Origin: Cupriavidus sp. D384
GTDB taxonomy: Bacteria; Pseudomonadota; Gammaproteobacteria; Burkholderiales; Burkholderiaceae
Assembly (NCBI RefSeq): GCF_001652915.1
Contig: NZ_BBQI01000099.1
Location: forward strand, 62,001 to 126,000
Direction: 5' to 3'
Length of the DNA: 64,000 bases
Position numbers and translations under genes: made by a program. Below are positions 52,515 to 62,012 of the stretch, piece by piece. The stretch's first letter is position 1. Each line of letters starts with the position of its first letter. The notes under the pieces were generated by a model that made no database searches, was not told the origin of the DNA, and worked only from the letters and a program-made list of their open reading frames with translations.

Positions 52515-54119
52515 GTGTTGCAAGCCATCAAGCTGGGATTGCCGGGACGGCGCGGCCAATCCGCATGGCAAGGACTGGCGAAGTTGCCCCTGGTCGTGCG
52601 TCTGTCGGCGGCGTTCGTCCTGATCTACGCGTTCGGCGCAATTGTCGGGCTCACCGGGATCTTCAATCTCATCGACCTCAAGCGCGACACCGACAGGCTG
52701 TACCAGCGCGACATGCGCGGCGCCATTGCCGCCGAACGCGCGCAGGCGTCGCTGGCCATGCTGGGCCGCGCGCAACTGGCCCTCACGCTCGCCACCAGTT
52801 CCGCTGAACGGGACACGGCCGCCAACGACATCGCACAGGCTTCGCAACAGCTCGACGCAGCGGTCGATGGCGTCCGCCAGGCCGCCCCTGCGCAGGCCCG
52901 TGCATTGCTCGCCGAGCGTGCGGCAGCCGGCGATCTGATGACGAAGTATGTCGACCTGATTCGCAAGCAGCCGCTCGACTCGCTGCAGTTCGATGCGTCC
53001 GTTTCGATCGACGGTCACTTTCTCGGCGAACAGCTACAGAAGCTTGGCGCGCTGGTGGAGACCACGCGTACGATGCTGGCACAGCAGGCTGCCGACACGG
53101 TAGCGGGCGTAGCGTCGGCGCAGGTTGCCGCGCAAACGGTGATGAGCGCGATGCTGGTAGCCAGCCTGGCTGCGGCCGGATTGCTGGCCTGGATCGCCGC
53201 GCGCAGCCTGACGCGCGAACTCGGTGGCGAGCCGCGTGACGCGGCGGCCATCGCCACACGCATTGCTGGCGGCGACCTGACCGCGCGCATTGCCTTGCGC
53301 GAGCGCGATGAAGGCAGCCTGCTGTGCAGCCTGGCGGGCATGCGCGACCAGCTGGCCGGCGTGCTGGCGCGAATCCAGCAGTGCGCGCACGAGATTTCAA
53401 CTGCCAGCGACGGCATTGCGCGCGGCAACCAGGAACTGGCGACCCGCACCGGCATGCAGGCCTCCGCGCTGGGCGAGGCCACGGCAAATGTCTCGCGGCT
53501 GACCACGCTGGTCCGGCAGGCCCACGCGCAGGCACAGGAATCGAGCGACATGGCGAGCCGCGCGCGCGAAGCCACCGGCGCCGGCATGGCTGCCGTGCGC
53601 GACATGAGCGGTGCGATGGCCAACGTCCACGCCCAATCGCGCAACATCTCGGAGATTGTCTCCGTCATCGAGAGCATCGCCTTCCAGACCAATATCCTTG
53701 CGCTCAATGCCGCCGTGGAAGCGGCCCGCGCTGGCGAAGCCGGTCGCGGCTTTGCCGTGGTGGCGCAGGAAGTGCGGGCCCTGGCCCAGCGCAGCGCCAC
53801 GGCTGCCCGCGAGATCGGCGGCATCATCGGCGACGCCGCCAACGAGATGGCACGGGGCGCGGACCTGAGCGGCCGTGTTGAATCGGCCATGTCAGGTATT
53901 GACGCCGCAGTGCAGCACAGCCATACGCTGGCCGCCGAACTGCGCATGCTGGCCGACGAGCAGGCCAGCGGCATCCGCACCGTAGGCGACGCCCTGAGCC
54001 GCCTGGAACAGACCAGCGCCGACAACGCCAAGCTGGTCGATGTAGTCAGCGATCAGGCGGCGCGGCTCGACAGCCAGGCCGCCGCGCTGGAAACCGACGT
54101 CGCGCGCTTCCAGTTCTGA
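52515..54119 (+). CDS. Methyl-accepting chemotaxis protein
   Basis: A 534-residue chemoreceptor. Transmembrane helix 1 ([20 protein letters not shown]) is followed by a roughly 150-residue four-helix periplasmic sensor rich in Ala/Gln, transmembrane helix 2 ([17 protein letters not shown]), a HAMP region and the cytoplasmic signalling domain. Its hairpin tip is [20 protein letters not shown]. No C-terminal CheR-tethering pentapeptide is seen (it ends VARFQF). The start is a GTG at 52515 with AAGGAG six bases away; no ATG has a comparable site. No che genes are adjacent. The ligand is unknown. Confidence 0.92.
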   Translation: MLQAIKLGLPGRRGQSAWQGLAKLPLVVRLSAAFVLIYAFGAIVGLTGIFNLIDLKRDTDRLYQRDMRGAIAAERAQASLAMLGRAQLALTLATSSAERDTAANDIAQASQQLDAAVDGVRQAAPAQARALLAERAAAGDLMTKYVDLIRKQPLDSLQFDASVSIDGHFLGEQLQKLGALVETTRTMLAQQAADTVAGVASAQVAAQTVMSAMLVASLAAAGLLAWIAARSLTRELGGEPRDAAAIATRIAGGDLTARIALRERDEGSLLCSLAGMRDQLAGVLARIQQCAHEISTASDGIARGNQELATRTGMQASALGEATANVSRLTTLVRQAHAQAQESSDMASRAREATGAGMAAVRDMSGAMANVHAQSRNISEIVSVIESIAFQTNILALNAAVEAARAGEAGRGFAVVAQEVRALAQRSATAAREIGGIIGDAANEMARGADLSGRVESAMSGIDAAVQHSHTLAAELRMLADEQASGIRTVGDALSRLEQTSADNAKLVDVVSDQAARLDSQAAALETDVARFQF

Positions 54120-54163
54120 ACCGCTACCGCACCGCCGCAAACATTGGTCTGTGAACCGCGAAT

Positions 54164-54189
54164 CGGGCATCCGGCCTTCCGGATGCCCG
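54164..54189. terminator. Hairpin after the chemoreceptor gene
   Basis: A perfect 11-bp stem (CGGGCATCCGG with CCGGATGCCCG) closes a CCTT tetraloop, 45 bases after the stop. It has no U tract; it may still end or protect the transcript. Confidence 0.5.
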
Positions 54190-54325
54190 CGCCCGCTTCA
54201 GCTTCGTTCCGCACCGCCGTAATTCAAGAAGATCCGATTCGCCGAAAAGCTTTTCGCCGCCAGTATCGCGATACGCCGGTAGGACATCGATCAACGCTGA
54301 GGCGGACAGAGAACGGAGAACACAC

Positions 54326-54526
54326 ATGCTACGCAAGGCAGTGCATGACGATGCGTCGTTCCACGAGGATTTCGAGGCAGCCGGACGCGACTGGGCGCCC
54401 CGGCTCAAGCCCTGTGGCACCTGCCACGCGTGCGAGAAGGAGGTCGGCCAGGCAGACCTGTTCTGCAGCATCACCTGCCAATACGCCTTCGAGCATTTCG
54501 AAATGCGTTTATTGCGCAAGGAATAA
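54326..54526 (+). CDS. Small Cys-rich, probably zinc-binding protein
   Basis: A 66-residue protein with GGAG before its ATG. The central segment CGTCHACEKEV followed by FCSITC gives five cysteines (C-x2-C-x2-C and C-x3-C), suggesting a treble-clef or zinc-ribbon knuckle. The N-terminus is acidic and the C-terminus a charged amphipathic helix (FEHFEMRLLRKE). No name is known to me. It stands between the chemoreceptor and a long non-coding stretch. Confidence 0.75.
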   Translation: MLRKAVHDDASFHEDFEAAGRDWAPRLKPCGTCHACEKEVGQADLFCSITCQYAFEHFEMRLLRKE

Positions 54527-54959
54527 CCACTGCAGACAATTGCAGACAACTGCGGCGACAACCGCACCGACATACGCACGGAAAAACACGAGGGTCCGGC
54601 AGGCTCCAAACGCCCTGCCGCCGATGATTCGGGCCCTGCGGCGGTTCCCGTCGCGGCCCTCGCCTGCTTTGTGTCAAAGCGACGAACATTTCCTTTCAAA
54701 TTCCTGTCAACCACCCTCGCCTACCGCCCGTTGAGGCGTGCATTACGGCGATATCCGCAACGCGGAGCAGGCCGGAAATCAAGGCCTGGCGCGGCAGGTG
54801 TGTCCGCGAGAAACACTTGGACTTACGCAGTAACCGGCATTAACGAGTCACGCGTAAAAGTTACACAACTGTTGCACTTACGCACACTTTGTGTCGACTT
54901 TCCCACGCGAAAGCCGGATACGCTTGATTCATCCCATCACCGATTGACCACGAGAAATC
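54527..54959. other. 433-base region without a recognisable gene
   Basis: The region starts with a degenerate tandem (TGCAGACAAT, TGCAGACAAC, then TGCGGCGACA at 54531-54560). Further on, ACTTACGCA occurs twice (54821-54829 and 54877-54885), with GTAA/TTAC-rich sequence between (CGCGTAAAAGTTACAC near 54852). The open frames on both strands lack ribosome sites and domain content. The second half is relatively AT-rich and probably carries the promoter of the HAD-type gene. Confidence 0.5.
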
Positions 54960-55610
54960 ATGACTGAACGCCTCATCATGCTGGACGTACCCGGCGTCCT
55001 GTATTCGGACCGCTCCGCTGCCCGCCTGGGCGGTACGCCAAACACGGGGACCCTGCGTGACGTCAGGTTTTTCGATCCCATCGCGCTGGGCTTCCTGCGC
55101 CGCCTGTTCGGTATCGCCGGCGCCCGCGTGGTGGTTTCCGATGCATGGCGCCGCGGCACGCCGGCAGCCATCTTCCAGCAGCTCGACCTGCAGGTGGAAG
55201 GCATGACGCCGCCCGTGGCGGGCGGCCACGGCGCGGAGATCGACGCCTGGTTCGGCCAGCACGCGGCCCCGGGCGCCTGGGTCATCCTGTCGACTGCCCC
55301 GGCATCGTCGTTCACGGAAGCGCAACGCGCTCGCCTGGTAAAGGTGGATCCGGCCGAAGGCCTGACCGTGGACAACTTCCGTCAGGCGCTGGATATCCTT
55401 GGCGTGGCCTGCCCGTCGACCGTGACGCCCGATTCGCGCGTGGAGCCGGGCCTGAAAGCCAAGCTGCGCCACCTGCAACGCCTGGCCCGTGACGAACCCG
55501 AGCGCTTCATGCCGGCACCGGCCGCTGCCGAAGCCCGCGAACAGGCGATGGCCGTTGCCGTCGCCAGCCTGACTGGCAAGCACCTGGAAACTGCCGCCAT
55601 TCACGCCTGA
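54960..55610 (+). CDS. HAD-like domain protein with degenerate motifs
   Basis: A 216-residue soluble protein. The N-terminal pattern (MLDVPGVLYSD, then VVVSDAWRRG and WVILSTAPAS) resembles the HAD domain found beside Swiss-army-knife RNA-repair enzymes and in small stand-alone HAD proteins. The nucleophile motif DxDGxL reads DVPGVL, missing the second aspartate, so phosphatase activity is doubtful. The C-terminal part is a charged helix ending MAVAVASLTGKHLETA. A strong terminator follows. Function unknown. Confidence 0.82.
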   Translation: MTERLIMLDVPGVLYSDRSAARLGGTPNTGTLRDVRFFDPIALGFLRRLFGIAGARVVVSDAWRRGTPAAIFQQLDLQVEGMTPPVAGGHGAEIDAWFGQHAAPGAWVILSTAPASSFTEAQRARLVKVDPAEGLTVDNFRQALDILGVACPSTVTPDSRVEPGLKAKLRHLQRLARDEPERFMPAPAAAEAREQAMAVAVASLTGKHLETAAIHA

Positions 55611-55663
55611 TCCACGAGTGATCCCGCGCATCGCCGTAAATATCGCGGCGTGATGCAATAAGG

Positions 55664-55690
55664 AAGGCCGCCAGTCATGGCGGCCTTTTT
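55664..55690 (+). terminator. Intrinsic terminator of the HAD-type gene
   Basis: A perfect 9-bp stem (AAGGCCGCC with GGCGGCCTT) closes a six-base loop and is followed by T residues to 55690, 53 bases after the stop. Confidence 0.8.
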
Positions 55691-55729
55691 CATGCACCCT
55701 CCGTCACGGGCGCCACGAAGCGCGCCACG

Positions 55730-56275
55730 TCAGCGCGCGGTAAGCTTCACCGCCGGGAAATCCACGGGCACGGCAAATGCCACGTTGATGTAGTTGGTGA
55801 ACAGGTTCAGCGCCACGTGGGCAACGATCTCGACGATTTCTCCATCGTTGAAGCCCGCTTCACGCAGACCTGCCACGTCGGCACCGGACACCTGGCCGCG
55901 CGCTTCCACCAGCTTCAGCGCAAACGCCAGCGCCGCCGCTGTTTTGGGATCGTCGGCGTGCCCCGACTGCGCGGCCGCCATCTCGGCAGCCGACGCGCCA
56001 GCCTTGCGGCCCAGCGCCGTATGCGCGGCCAGGCAATAGTCGCAGCGATTGCGGTCGGCCACCGCCACGGCGATCTGCTCGCCAAGCTTTGCCGGAATGA
56101 CGCCAGCGCCAAGCGCGCCAAACGCGGCCCACATCGACTGCAGCGCCGCCGGCGAATTCGACACGGCGCGGAACATCTGGGGCACACCGCCAAAAGCGGC
56201 CTGGATCTGAGCCAGTGCGGCCTGGCTGCCAGTCGGGGCGGCCTGGGGTTCGGGTACGGAAATACGTGCGGTCAT
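55730..56275 (-). CDS. Carboxymuconolactone decarboxylase / AhpD-like protein
   Basis: A 181-residue all-helical protein. The redox motif CDYCLAAHTALG near residue 80 carries the CxxC and the following His of alkylhydroperoxidase AhpD-like members, so a peroxidase or disulfide role is likelier than decarboxylation. The start at 56275 has AGGAG. It is divergent from an AraC regulator whose coding region begins within about 70 bases, so that regulator probably controls it. Such AraC/CMD pairs are common and may respond to oxidants or electrophiles. Confidence 0.92.
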   Translation of the reverse strand: MTARISVPEPQAAPTGSQAALAQIQAAFGGVPQMFRAVSNSPAALQSMWAAFGALGAGVIPAKLGEQIAVAVADRNRCDYCLAAHTALGRKAGASAAEMAAAQSGHADDPKTAAALAFALKLVEARGQVSGADVAGLREAGFNDGEIVEIVAHVALNLFTNYINVAFAVPVDFPAVKLTAR

Positions 56276-56345
56276 GATGGAATCTCCTGTCGACATGATC
56301 GAGAAAGTGATCGAAATCAGGACGTCGCCGTCCATGGGTTTCACT

Positions 56346-57287
56346 ATGGTCGCGCAGGGCGTACGATGGGATACCATCCGTCCCGCAAACGTACCAATTC
56401 ATCCCGCCTTGACCGCAGCCCATCCCCCGCTCACCGTTGATCGCCTGTCCGCATTGCTTGAGCGGTTCCGGATCCAGGCGCACCTGTTCCATACCGGCCC
56501 GCTATGCGGGGTTTCGCGTTTTGACGAGCCCCATCGCGGCTTCCTGCACGTGATGCGCGAAGGCAGCATGACGGTCACGCATCAGGCCAGGGGCCTGCCG
56601 CGCCGGCTGGAGATCAACGAGCCATCGCTGCTGTTCTATCCGCGTCCCGCGATCCACACCTTCCACAATCCGCCGGCGGAAGGATCGCAGTTTTCCTGCG
56701 CCACGCTGGAATTCGCCGGCGGCGCCAGGAATCCGCTGGCACGCGCCCTGCCTCCGTTGATCGTGCTGCCGCTGGCGGACGTGCCGGGGCTGGCGCCGGC
56801 GCTTGCGCTGCTGTTTGCCGAAACCGAGCGCGTGCGATGCGGTCAGCGCCTGCTGGCGGATCGGCTATTCGAAGTGGTGGTGATCCAGCTGTTGCGCTGG
56901 ATGCTCGATCATCCCCGGGAGGTCGGGGTCCAGCCCGGACTTATCACGGGGCTATCCGATCCGCGGCTGGCGCGGGTGCTGGTGGCCCTGCACGAAGCAC
57001 CGGGAGACAACTGGAATCTGGAAAGGATGGCGGCTTGCGCGGGCATGTCGCGCAGCGCCTTCGCGGCGGCGTTCCGCGATATTGTCGGCCAGCCCCCGGC
57101 CGACTACCTGACGGACTGGCGCATCAGCCTGGCCCAGGCGCGGTTGCGCGACGGCGCACAGCTCAAGCTGCTGGCCGACGAACTGGGCTATGCCAATCCG
57201 TCGGCCTTGTCGCGGGTGTTCCTGGCCAGGGTGGGCCAGTCTCCGCGCGACTGGTTGCGCGCGGAGAAGATGGCAGCAGCGAATTAA
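56346..57287 (+). CDS. AraC-family transcriptional regulator (cupin-type N-terminus)
   Basis: A 313-residue protein. The N-terminal cupin-like effector domain (LLERFRIQAHLFHTGPLCGV, RGFLHVMREGSM) is followed by an AraC double helix-turn-helix (MAACAGMSRSAFAAAFRDIV, then LKLLADELGYANPSALSRVF). The start is uncertain: the frame is open from 56274, and ATGs at 56334 and 56346 are alternatives. The later start leaves room for a shared promoter with the divergent AhpD-like gene. Its stop codon overlaps the convergent TonB-receptor stop by four bases. Confidence 0.88.
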   Translation: MVAQGVRWDTIRPANVPIHPALTAAHPPLTVDRLSALLERFRIQAHLFHTGPLCGVSRFDEPHRGFLHVMREGSMTVTHQARGLPRRLEINEPSLLFYPRPAIHTFHNPPAEGSQFSCATLEFAGGARNPLARALPPLIVLPLADVPGLAPALALLFAETERVRCGQRLLADRLFEVVVIQLLRWMLDHPREVGVQPGLITGLSDPRLARVLVALHEAPGDNWNLERMAACAGMSRSAFAAAFRDIVGQPPADYLTDWRISLAQARLRDGAQLKLLADELGYANPSALSRVFLARVGQSPRDWLRAEKMAAAN

Positions 57288-59506
57288 TAGTCGACCGTCA
57301 TCGATACCTTGAACGTACGCGGATTGCCGATATACAGCGTGCTGGCCGACGTCGACACGCCAGCCCAGTAATCCTTGTTCGCCACGTTCTCGACGGCGGC
57401 GCGCAGCGTGTAACGCATCTGCGACGCCTTGAAGGTATAGCGCGCCCCCAGGTCGAAGCGGTTCCACGACGGCAGGGCAATCGTGTTGGTGTTGTTCGCG
57501 TACTGGCGGCCGGTCTGGATGAAGCGGCCCGATACGGTGGCACCCGCCAGGAACGGCAGGTCGTACTCGCCGCTAAGCGTCATGGTGTAGTTCGGAATGC
57601 CAATGCCCTTCTTGCCTTCGGTCTGCGGGTTGCCGGTGTTCAGGTACTTCGAGTCGATATACGACACGCCGCCCAGCAGGCGCACGCCCCGCACCGGTTC
57701 GCCAAACACGCTGAACTCCACGCCACGGTTGCGCAGGTCCTGCAGGCCAAACACGTTGCCCTGCATGGTGGTGCCCTGCGGCTGCTCGATCTGGAAGAAC
57801 GCCAGCGTCGTACCGAACGATCCCGCGTCGTATTTCACGCCGGCCTCGTGCTGCTTCGACTTGACCGGCGCGAAGACCTCGCCACGGTTGACCGCGGTGT
57901 TGCCCGCAGTCGGGCCCTGGGCCAGGCCTTCGATGAAGTTGTAGTAGACCGACACGTTCTGCAGCGGCTTGACCACCAGGCCGAACATCGGCGAAGTGGC
58001 CGAATCACTATAGGTCGATGTCTGGGCACCCGATGCCGTGGCGTAGCCGCGCACGTTGATCACCTGCTGGCGCACGCCGGCGGTCAGCAGCACGCGATCG
58101 TTCAGGAAGCCCAGCGTATCGGACACCGACACGCCATTGAGGTTGGTCCGCTGCGTCACGTACGGATCGGACATATTGCCCGTGGCCGGTGCCGAGGGAT
58201 AGGCAACGATCGGCGCGTTATAGAGATTGGTTGCAAACGAGCCCGAGAATTCGAAAGCCGTGGCCCTCTTCTGCTCCAGCCCTGACCAGCTCAGGTTGAC
58301 CGTATGCTTGACCGGGCCGGTCACGAACCGGCCGCGTACGCCGACCTCGCCCGAGAACGTATCCTGCTCGAACGGCACGGTCAGGCGCGTTGCCGTGCCA
58401 ACGCCGTTGTTGCCGACGCTCGCCCCGCTATAGCTGCCGAACTCGTTGGTGTGATGGCCGCCGAAAGCGGCATAGGCCGTCCAGTCTTTCGTGATGTCGT
58501 ACTCGGCGCGGATCGTGCCGTAGATGTCTTCCAGCGAAGAATTGGTCCATGGCTGCGCGAAGTTCGTGCTGGCGGACGGCACCGGCGGCAGCGCTGTGCC
58601 GCTCAGGGTGACCGTGCTGCGGCCCTGGTAGATGCGTTGCTTCTGGTAGCCGAAATCGGCGTTCACGCGCAGGTTGTCGCCCTGGTAGTCCAGGCCCAGC
58701 GTGAACAGGCGCTGCTGGCGGCTTTCGTTGTCGATGGCCGTATCGCCACCGCGCGCCATGGCGTTCACGCGCACGCCGAATTCCTTCTTGTCGCCGAAGC
58801 GGCGGCCCACGTCGATATGGCCGCCGGCCTGGCCGTCGCTGGTGTAGTCCAGCGTGCCCTGCGTGATCGGCGCGGCCGTGGCGTACTTGGGCACCAGGTT
58901 GATCGAGCCGCCCACGGCGGTGCCTGCGGCCGATACGCCGGTCAGGAAAGCGTTGGCGCCGCGGAACACTTCCACGCGTTCGAGCCCTTCGGTCGACGCC
59001 AGCTGGCGCGGCGCAATGCCGTAAAGGCCGTTGTAACCGAGGTCATCCGAGCTGAGCGTGAAGCCACGCACCACGAAGGTTTCGGAAAAGTTGCCGAAGC
59101 CCGAACTGACGCGAACAGCCGGATCGTCGGCCAGCACCTGTCCCACCGTGTGTGCCTGCTGGTTCTGGATCTGCTCGGCCGTGTACGACGTGACGCTGAA
59201 CGGCACGTCCATGAAATCCTGGTTGCCCAGAATGCCGATGCGGCCACCGCGTGCCACCTGGCCGCCCGCATACGGCGCGGGCAGCTGGTCCGGCGAAGCC
59301 TCGCCCTTGACGGTCACCGTGGGCAGCGTCTGCTGCGCGGCGGCCGGTGCGGCTTCCTGCGCAAAGGCCAGGGATGGCAGCACCCCGGCGGCAGCCAGCG
59401 ACGCGGCCAGGAAACTGAGTCGTACAGAACGGCACGAACGGGAAGAACGGGAAAAACGGGCAGCGCGTGCGGTCTGTGCAACGGCGCAAGGTACGGCATA
59501 AGACAA
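57284..59506 (-). CDS. TonB-dependent siderophore receptor
   Basis: A 740-residue outer membrane receptor. After a signal peptide ending LAFAQE come a TonB box-like TLPTVTVKG and the plug domain (VPFSVTSYTAEQIQNQ, VSSGFGNFSETFVVRGF, YGIAPRQLASTEGLERVEVF). A 22-strand barrel follows, ending in the aromatic residue of KVSMTVDY. The plug wording is that of ferric-siderophore receptors. No ATG fits; the likely start is TTG at 59506 with GGGAG seven bases upstream. It is the last gene of the operon behind the Fur box at 62013, after a 137-base gap from the DUF3325 gene. Confidence 0.93.
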   Translation of the reverse strand: MSYAVPCAVAQTARAARFSRSSRSCRSVRLSFLAASLAAAGVLPSLAFAQEAAPAAAQQTLPTVTVKGEASPDQLPAPYAGGQVARGGRIGILGNQDFMDVPFSVTSYTAEQIQNQQAHTVGQVLADDPAVRVSSGFGNFSETFVVRGFTLSSDDLGYNGLYGIAPRQLASTEGLERVEVFRGANAFLTGVSAAGTAVGGSINLVPKYATAAPITQGTLDYTSDGQAGGHIDVGRRFGDKKEFGVRVNAMARGGDTAIDNESRQQRLFTLGLDYQGDNLRVNADFGYQKQRIYQGRSTVTLSGTALPPVPSASTNFAQPWTNSSLEDIYGTIRAEYDITKDWTAYAAFGGHHTNEFGSYSGASVGNNGVGTATRLTVPFEQDTFSGEVGVRGRFVTGPVKHTVNLSWSGLEQKRATAFEFSGSFATNLYNAPIVAYPSAPATGNMSDPYVTQRTNLNGVSVSDTLGFLNDRVLLTAGVRQQVINVRGYATASGAQTSTYSDSATSPMFGLVVKPLQNVSVYYNFIEGLAQGPTAGNTAVNRGEVFAPVKSKQHEAGVKYDAGSFGTTLAFFQIEQPQGTTMQGNVFGLQDLRNRGVEFSVFGEPVRGVRLLGGVSYIDSKYLNTGNPQTEGKKGIGIPNYTMTLSGEYDLPFLAGATVSGRFIQTGRQYANNTNTIALPSWNRFDLGARYTFKASQMRYTLRAAVENVANKDYWAGVSTSASTLYIGNPRTFKVSMTVDY

Positions 59507-59643
59507 GATGACACTCCCTAAAATAAATCGATGACTCCTGCACCGCGTTTCCCACGCGGCGGACAGGCGTGACCCGTGTCCGTGAATGACGGCATCGCTC
59601 TGCCGGCGATGCTCATGGGTGTGGCTGGCGGCGCATTGGCGCC

Positions 59644-60039
59644 CTACGACGGCATGAGCCAGGGCGAAGCCACGGTCGCCGCCATGCCCACGGCGATGGA
59701 CATCCGCGCCAGCCGCGGCGTGGCATGCGGCGCCCAGGAAAACGCGCCGACCACGGCCAGCGCGCCAAGGGTCAGCAAGCCGGCCCAGTAGACAATGCCA
59801 AAGGCCCAGCCTTCGGCCAGTACGCACGCGGCCAGGGCCAGCACCAGGGCAATCGAGCCCTGCCAGCGCAGCCGCGCGACCACGGCCGGTGCCGGTACGC
59901 TGCCGCGCCCGAACATGTCGGCGTGGTGGCGATCCATGGCCTGCGCAAGCCACATGAATCCGCCAATTGCGAATCCCAGGCCCGCCACGCAGGCCGGCCC
60001 GAGCGGCATCGATGCCGCCGCGTTCATCGGGACAGTCAT
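59644..60039 (-). CDS. DUF3325 family membrane protein
   Basis: A 131-residue protein with three to four hydrophobic helices. It overlaps the PepSY gene's stop by four bases. DUF3325 proteins recur between PepSY/PiuB-type proteins and TonB receptors in iron-uptake loci of proteobacteria; their role is unproven. A histidine-containing segment (MDRHHADMFGRG) lies between the first two helices. Confidence 0.85.
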   Translation of the reverse strand: MTVPMNAAASMPLGPACVAGLGFAIGGFMWLAQAMDRHHADMFGRGSVPAPAVVARLRWQGSIALVLALAACVLAEGWAFGIVYWAGLLTLGALAVVGAFSWAPHATPRLARMSIAVGMAATVASPWLMPS

Positions 60040-61682
60040 TGCGACACCTCCCGCGACATCTCGCCCACGCTGGCCACCGCACGCGGTGCGGCCGCCTTGC
60101 GCGGCGCGGCGCCACGCTTGCCAAGCATCCTGGCCGCCGCACCCAGGCCGATGCCGAGCACCAGCACGGTCAGGTCAAAACCCGCGACCACGACAGGCCC
60201 ATGGAACAGCGTCACGCCAAGATGGGTGGAGGTGGTCAGCGCGTTCAGCACGGGCAGCCCGGCGAACAGCGTCGCGGCCACCCACAACTGCACGCGCCAC
60301 ATGGCCCGCGTGGGGCGCCATTGCGCCAGCAGCGCGGCCACGGCCCAGGCGCCGAAGAATGCCTGGATCTCGGTGGCCTGACGTTGCGCCAGATCGACCG
60401 GCAGCAAACGATTGGCCCAGAAATACGCGCCGAACGCGATCGGCAGGCCCGCAATCACGCCCAGGTTGAGCGCCTCGACCAGCCGGAGGCCAAATGGCGT
60501 GCGCCCCGTCGCGGCAATGCGTTTGGCATGGCTCTGCCGCGTCTTGACCGCCCACAGCAACGCGCCGGTCGCCACCATCAGGCAACCGGCAAGGCCGGAC
60601 GCGAAGAACAGCGCGCGCAGCAGTGGCGGCGCGAAGTGCGCCACATGCAGGCCCAGCATCGTCCAGCGCGTGGCGCTGGCCGGCGCCACCTCATCGCCCA
60701 GCGTTGTCTTCCACTCACCGGTGGGACCCTCGAAGACCACCGTGGGGGTGGCCGTGCGGAACTGGCGGCCCTCCTCGCGTGCCACGGCAACGGTGGCATT
60801 GGCCTTGTTGGGCGCCTCCACGGTCAGGCGGCGCGGTGCGGCGCCATGCCAGTGCGCCGACGCCTGCGCCAGCATCGGCCCGATCGGCGCCAGCGGCGCG
60901 GTCTCGGTGGTCGGCTTCACGCGCGGCGCGCGGGCCGCCAGTTCGGCATTGAACGCCTGCTCGTTGCCCTTGTACACGGCCTGGATGCCCCACGGCATGT
61001 ACATGAACAGCAGCGTCACCAGCCCCGTGTAGGTGATCATCAGGTGGAACGGCAGCGCCAGCACGGCCACGGCGTTGTGCGCGTCCAGCCATGAGCGCTG
61101 TCCCTTGCGGGCGCGGAACGTGAAGAAGTCCGCGAAGATGCGCCGGTGCGTGATAACGCCGCTGATGATCGCCACCAGCATGAACATCGAGCAGAAGCCA
61201 ACGATCCAGCGCGCCCAGATCGCGGGCATGTAGTGCAGGTCGAAGTGGAGCCGGTACAGGAATTCGCCGCCGCGCGTCTGGCGTGCGCCGGGAATCGGTT
61301 CGCCGGATGCCGCGTCGAGCGTGCGGCTTTCCAGCCGTGCGCGATTGGGCTTGCCAGCGTCCTCGGGCGTGGCCGGACGCAGCCAGAACATCGAGATGGT
61401 GGGATTGCGGTCGTCCGGCAGCGTGATAAACCAGCGCTCGGCAGCGGGTGCCTCGCGCTGCAGGTAGGCAAAGGCACGCTGGGCGGCATCGGCAGGCGGC
61501 ACTTTCTGGTTCAGCGAAGCGTGGAGCTCCGGCTTCATCCAGATGGTGATCTCGTCCTTGAAATAGCTGGCGGTACCGCCGCAGAACACCAGGAACAGCA
61601 CCCAGCACACCAGCAGGCCCGACCACGTATGCAGCCACGCCATCGACTGGCGCAGCCCCTGGCCGTTCTTGAGTTCGGCCAT
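60036..61682 (-). CDS. PepSY-associated transmembrane protein (PiuB-like iron-uptake reductase)
   Basis: A 548-residue inner membrane protein with an N-terminal helix (WLHTWSGLLVCWVLFLVFCG), the PepSY periplasmic part and further helices. Histidines lie near the membrane boundaries (HFDLHYMPAIW, LDAHNAVAVLALPFHLMI, LGLHVAHFAPPLL) and are typical of the PiuB/FsrB family, some members of which reduce ferric siderophores using haem. The start at 61682 overlaps the DUF3649 stop as ATGA. The order DUF3649-PepSY-DUF3325-TonB receptor matches known siderophore-uptake operons. Confidence 0.9.
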   Translation of the reverse strand: MAELKNGQGLRQSMAWLHTWSGLLVCWVLFLVFCGGTASYFKDEITIWMKPELHASLNQKVPPADAAQRAFAYLQREAPAAERWFITLPDDRNPTISMFWLRPATPEDAGKPNRARLESRTLDAASGEPIPGARQTRGGEFLYRLHFDLHYMPAIWARWIVGFCSMFMLVAIISGVITHRRIFADFFTFRARKGQRSWLDAHNAVAVLALPFHLMITYTGLVTLLFMYMPWGIQAVYKGNEQAFNAELAARAPRVKPTTETAPLAPIGPMLAQASAHWHGAAPRRLTVEAPNKANATVAVAREEGRQFRTATPTVVFEGPTGEWKTTLGDEVAPASATRWTMLGLHVAHFAPPLLRALFFASGLAGCLMVATGALLWAVKTRQSHAKRIAATGRTPFGLRLVEALNLGVIAGLPIAFGAYFWANRLLPVDLAQRQATEIQAFFGAWAVAALLAQWRPTRAMWRVQLWVAATLFAGLPVLNALTTSTHLGVTLFHGPVVVAGFDLTVLVLGIGLGAAARMLGKRGAAPRKAAAPRAVASVGEMSREVSQ

Positions 61683-61981
61683 CAGGCGCTCCGCAGGGCC
61701 AGCCAGCCAACGGCCAGCACGGCGGCGGGCACGGCCAGGCCGATCCATGCGCGCCAGGCCGTATCGGCGGCAAATACCCAGATCACGGCCAGCGCAAACC
61801 ACAGGAAAGACAGCAGCGTCGACGTGATGACCGCTTCGATCCGCGCCATGCCGGCCCAGTGCGCGAGCACCAGCGCCAGGCATCCCGTCGCCAATGCGGC
61901 AACGGCGTAACCGCCCAGGATGGCGGCCACTGCCCGCGAGGCAATCGCCATGCGATAGCCGATCGGAACGCCCTGCTTCAT
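61682..61981 (-). CDS. DUF3649 family small membrane protein
   Basis: A 99-residue protein with three hydrophobic helices (VAAILGGYAVAALATGCLAL, STLLSFLWFALAVIWVFA, WIGLAVPAAVLAVGWLAL). DUF3649 proteins head PepSY iron-uptake operons and may assist siderophore processing at the inner membrane. It is the first gene behind the Fur-box promoter, with a leader of about 20-25 bases. Confidence 0.87.
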   Translation of the reverse strand: MKQGVPIGYRMAIASRAVAAILGGYAVAALATGCLALVLAHWAGMARIEAVITSTLLSFLWFALAVIWVFAADTAWRAWIGLAVPAAVLAVGWLALRSA

Positions 61982-62012
61982 GTTTGTACTATGCCGGAAA
62001 AAATGTAACGCA

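Noticed and set aside
54124-54714. 196-residue frames on both strands around the small zinc protein
   Set aside because: Neither has a ribosome site or plausible composition, whereas the 66-residue gene has both a Shine-Dalgarno and a structured cysteine pattern.
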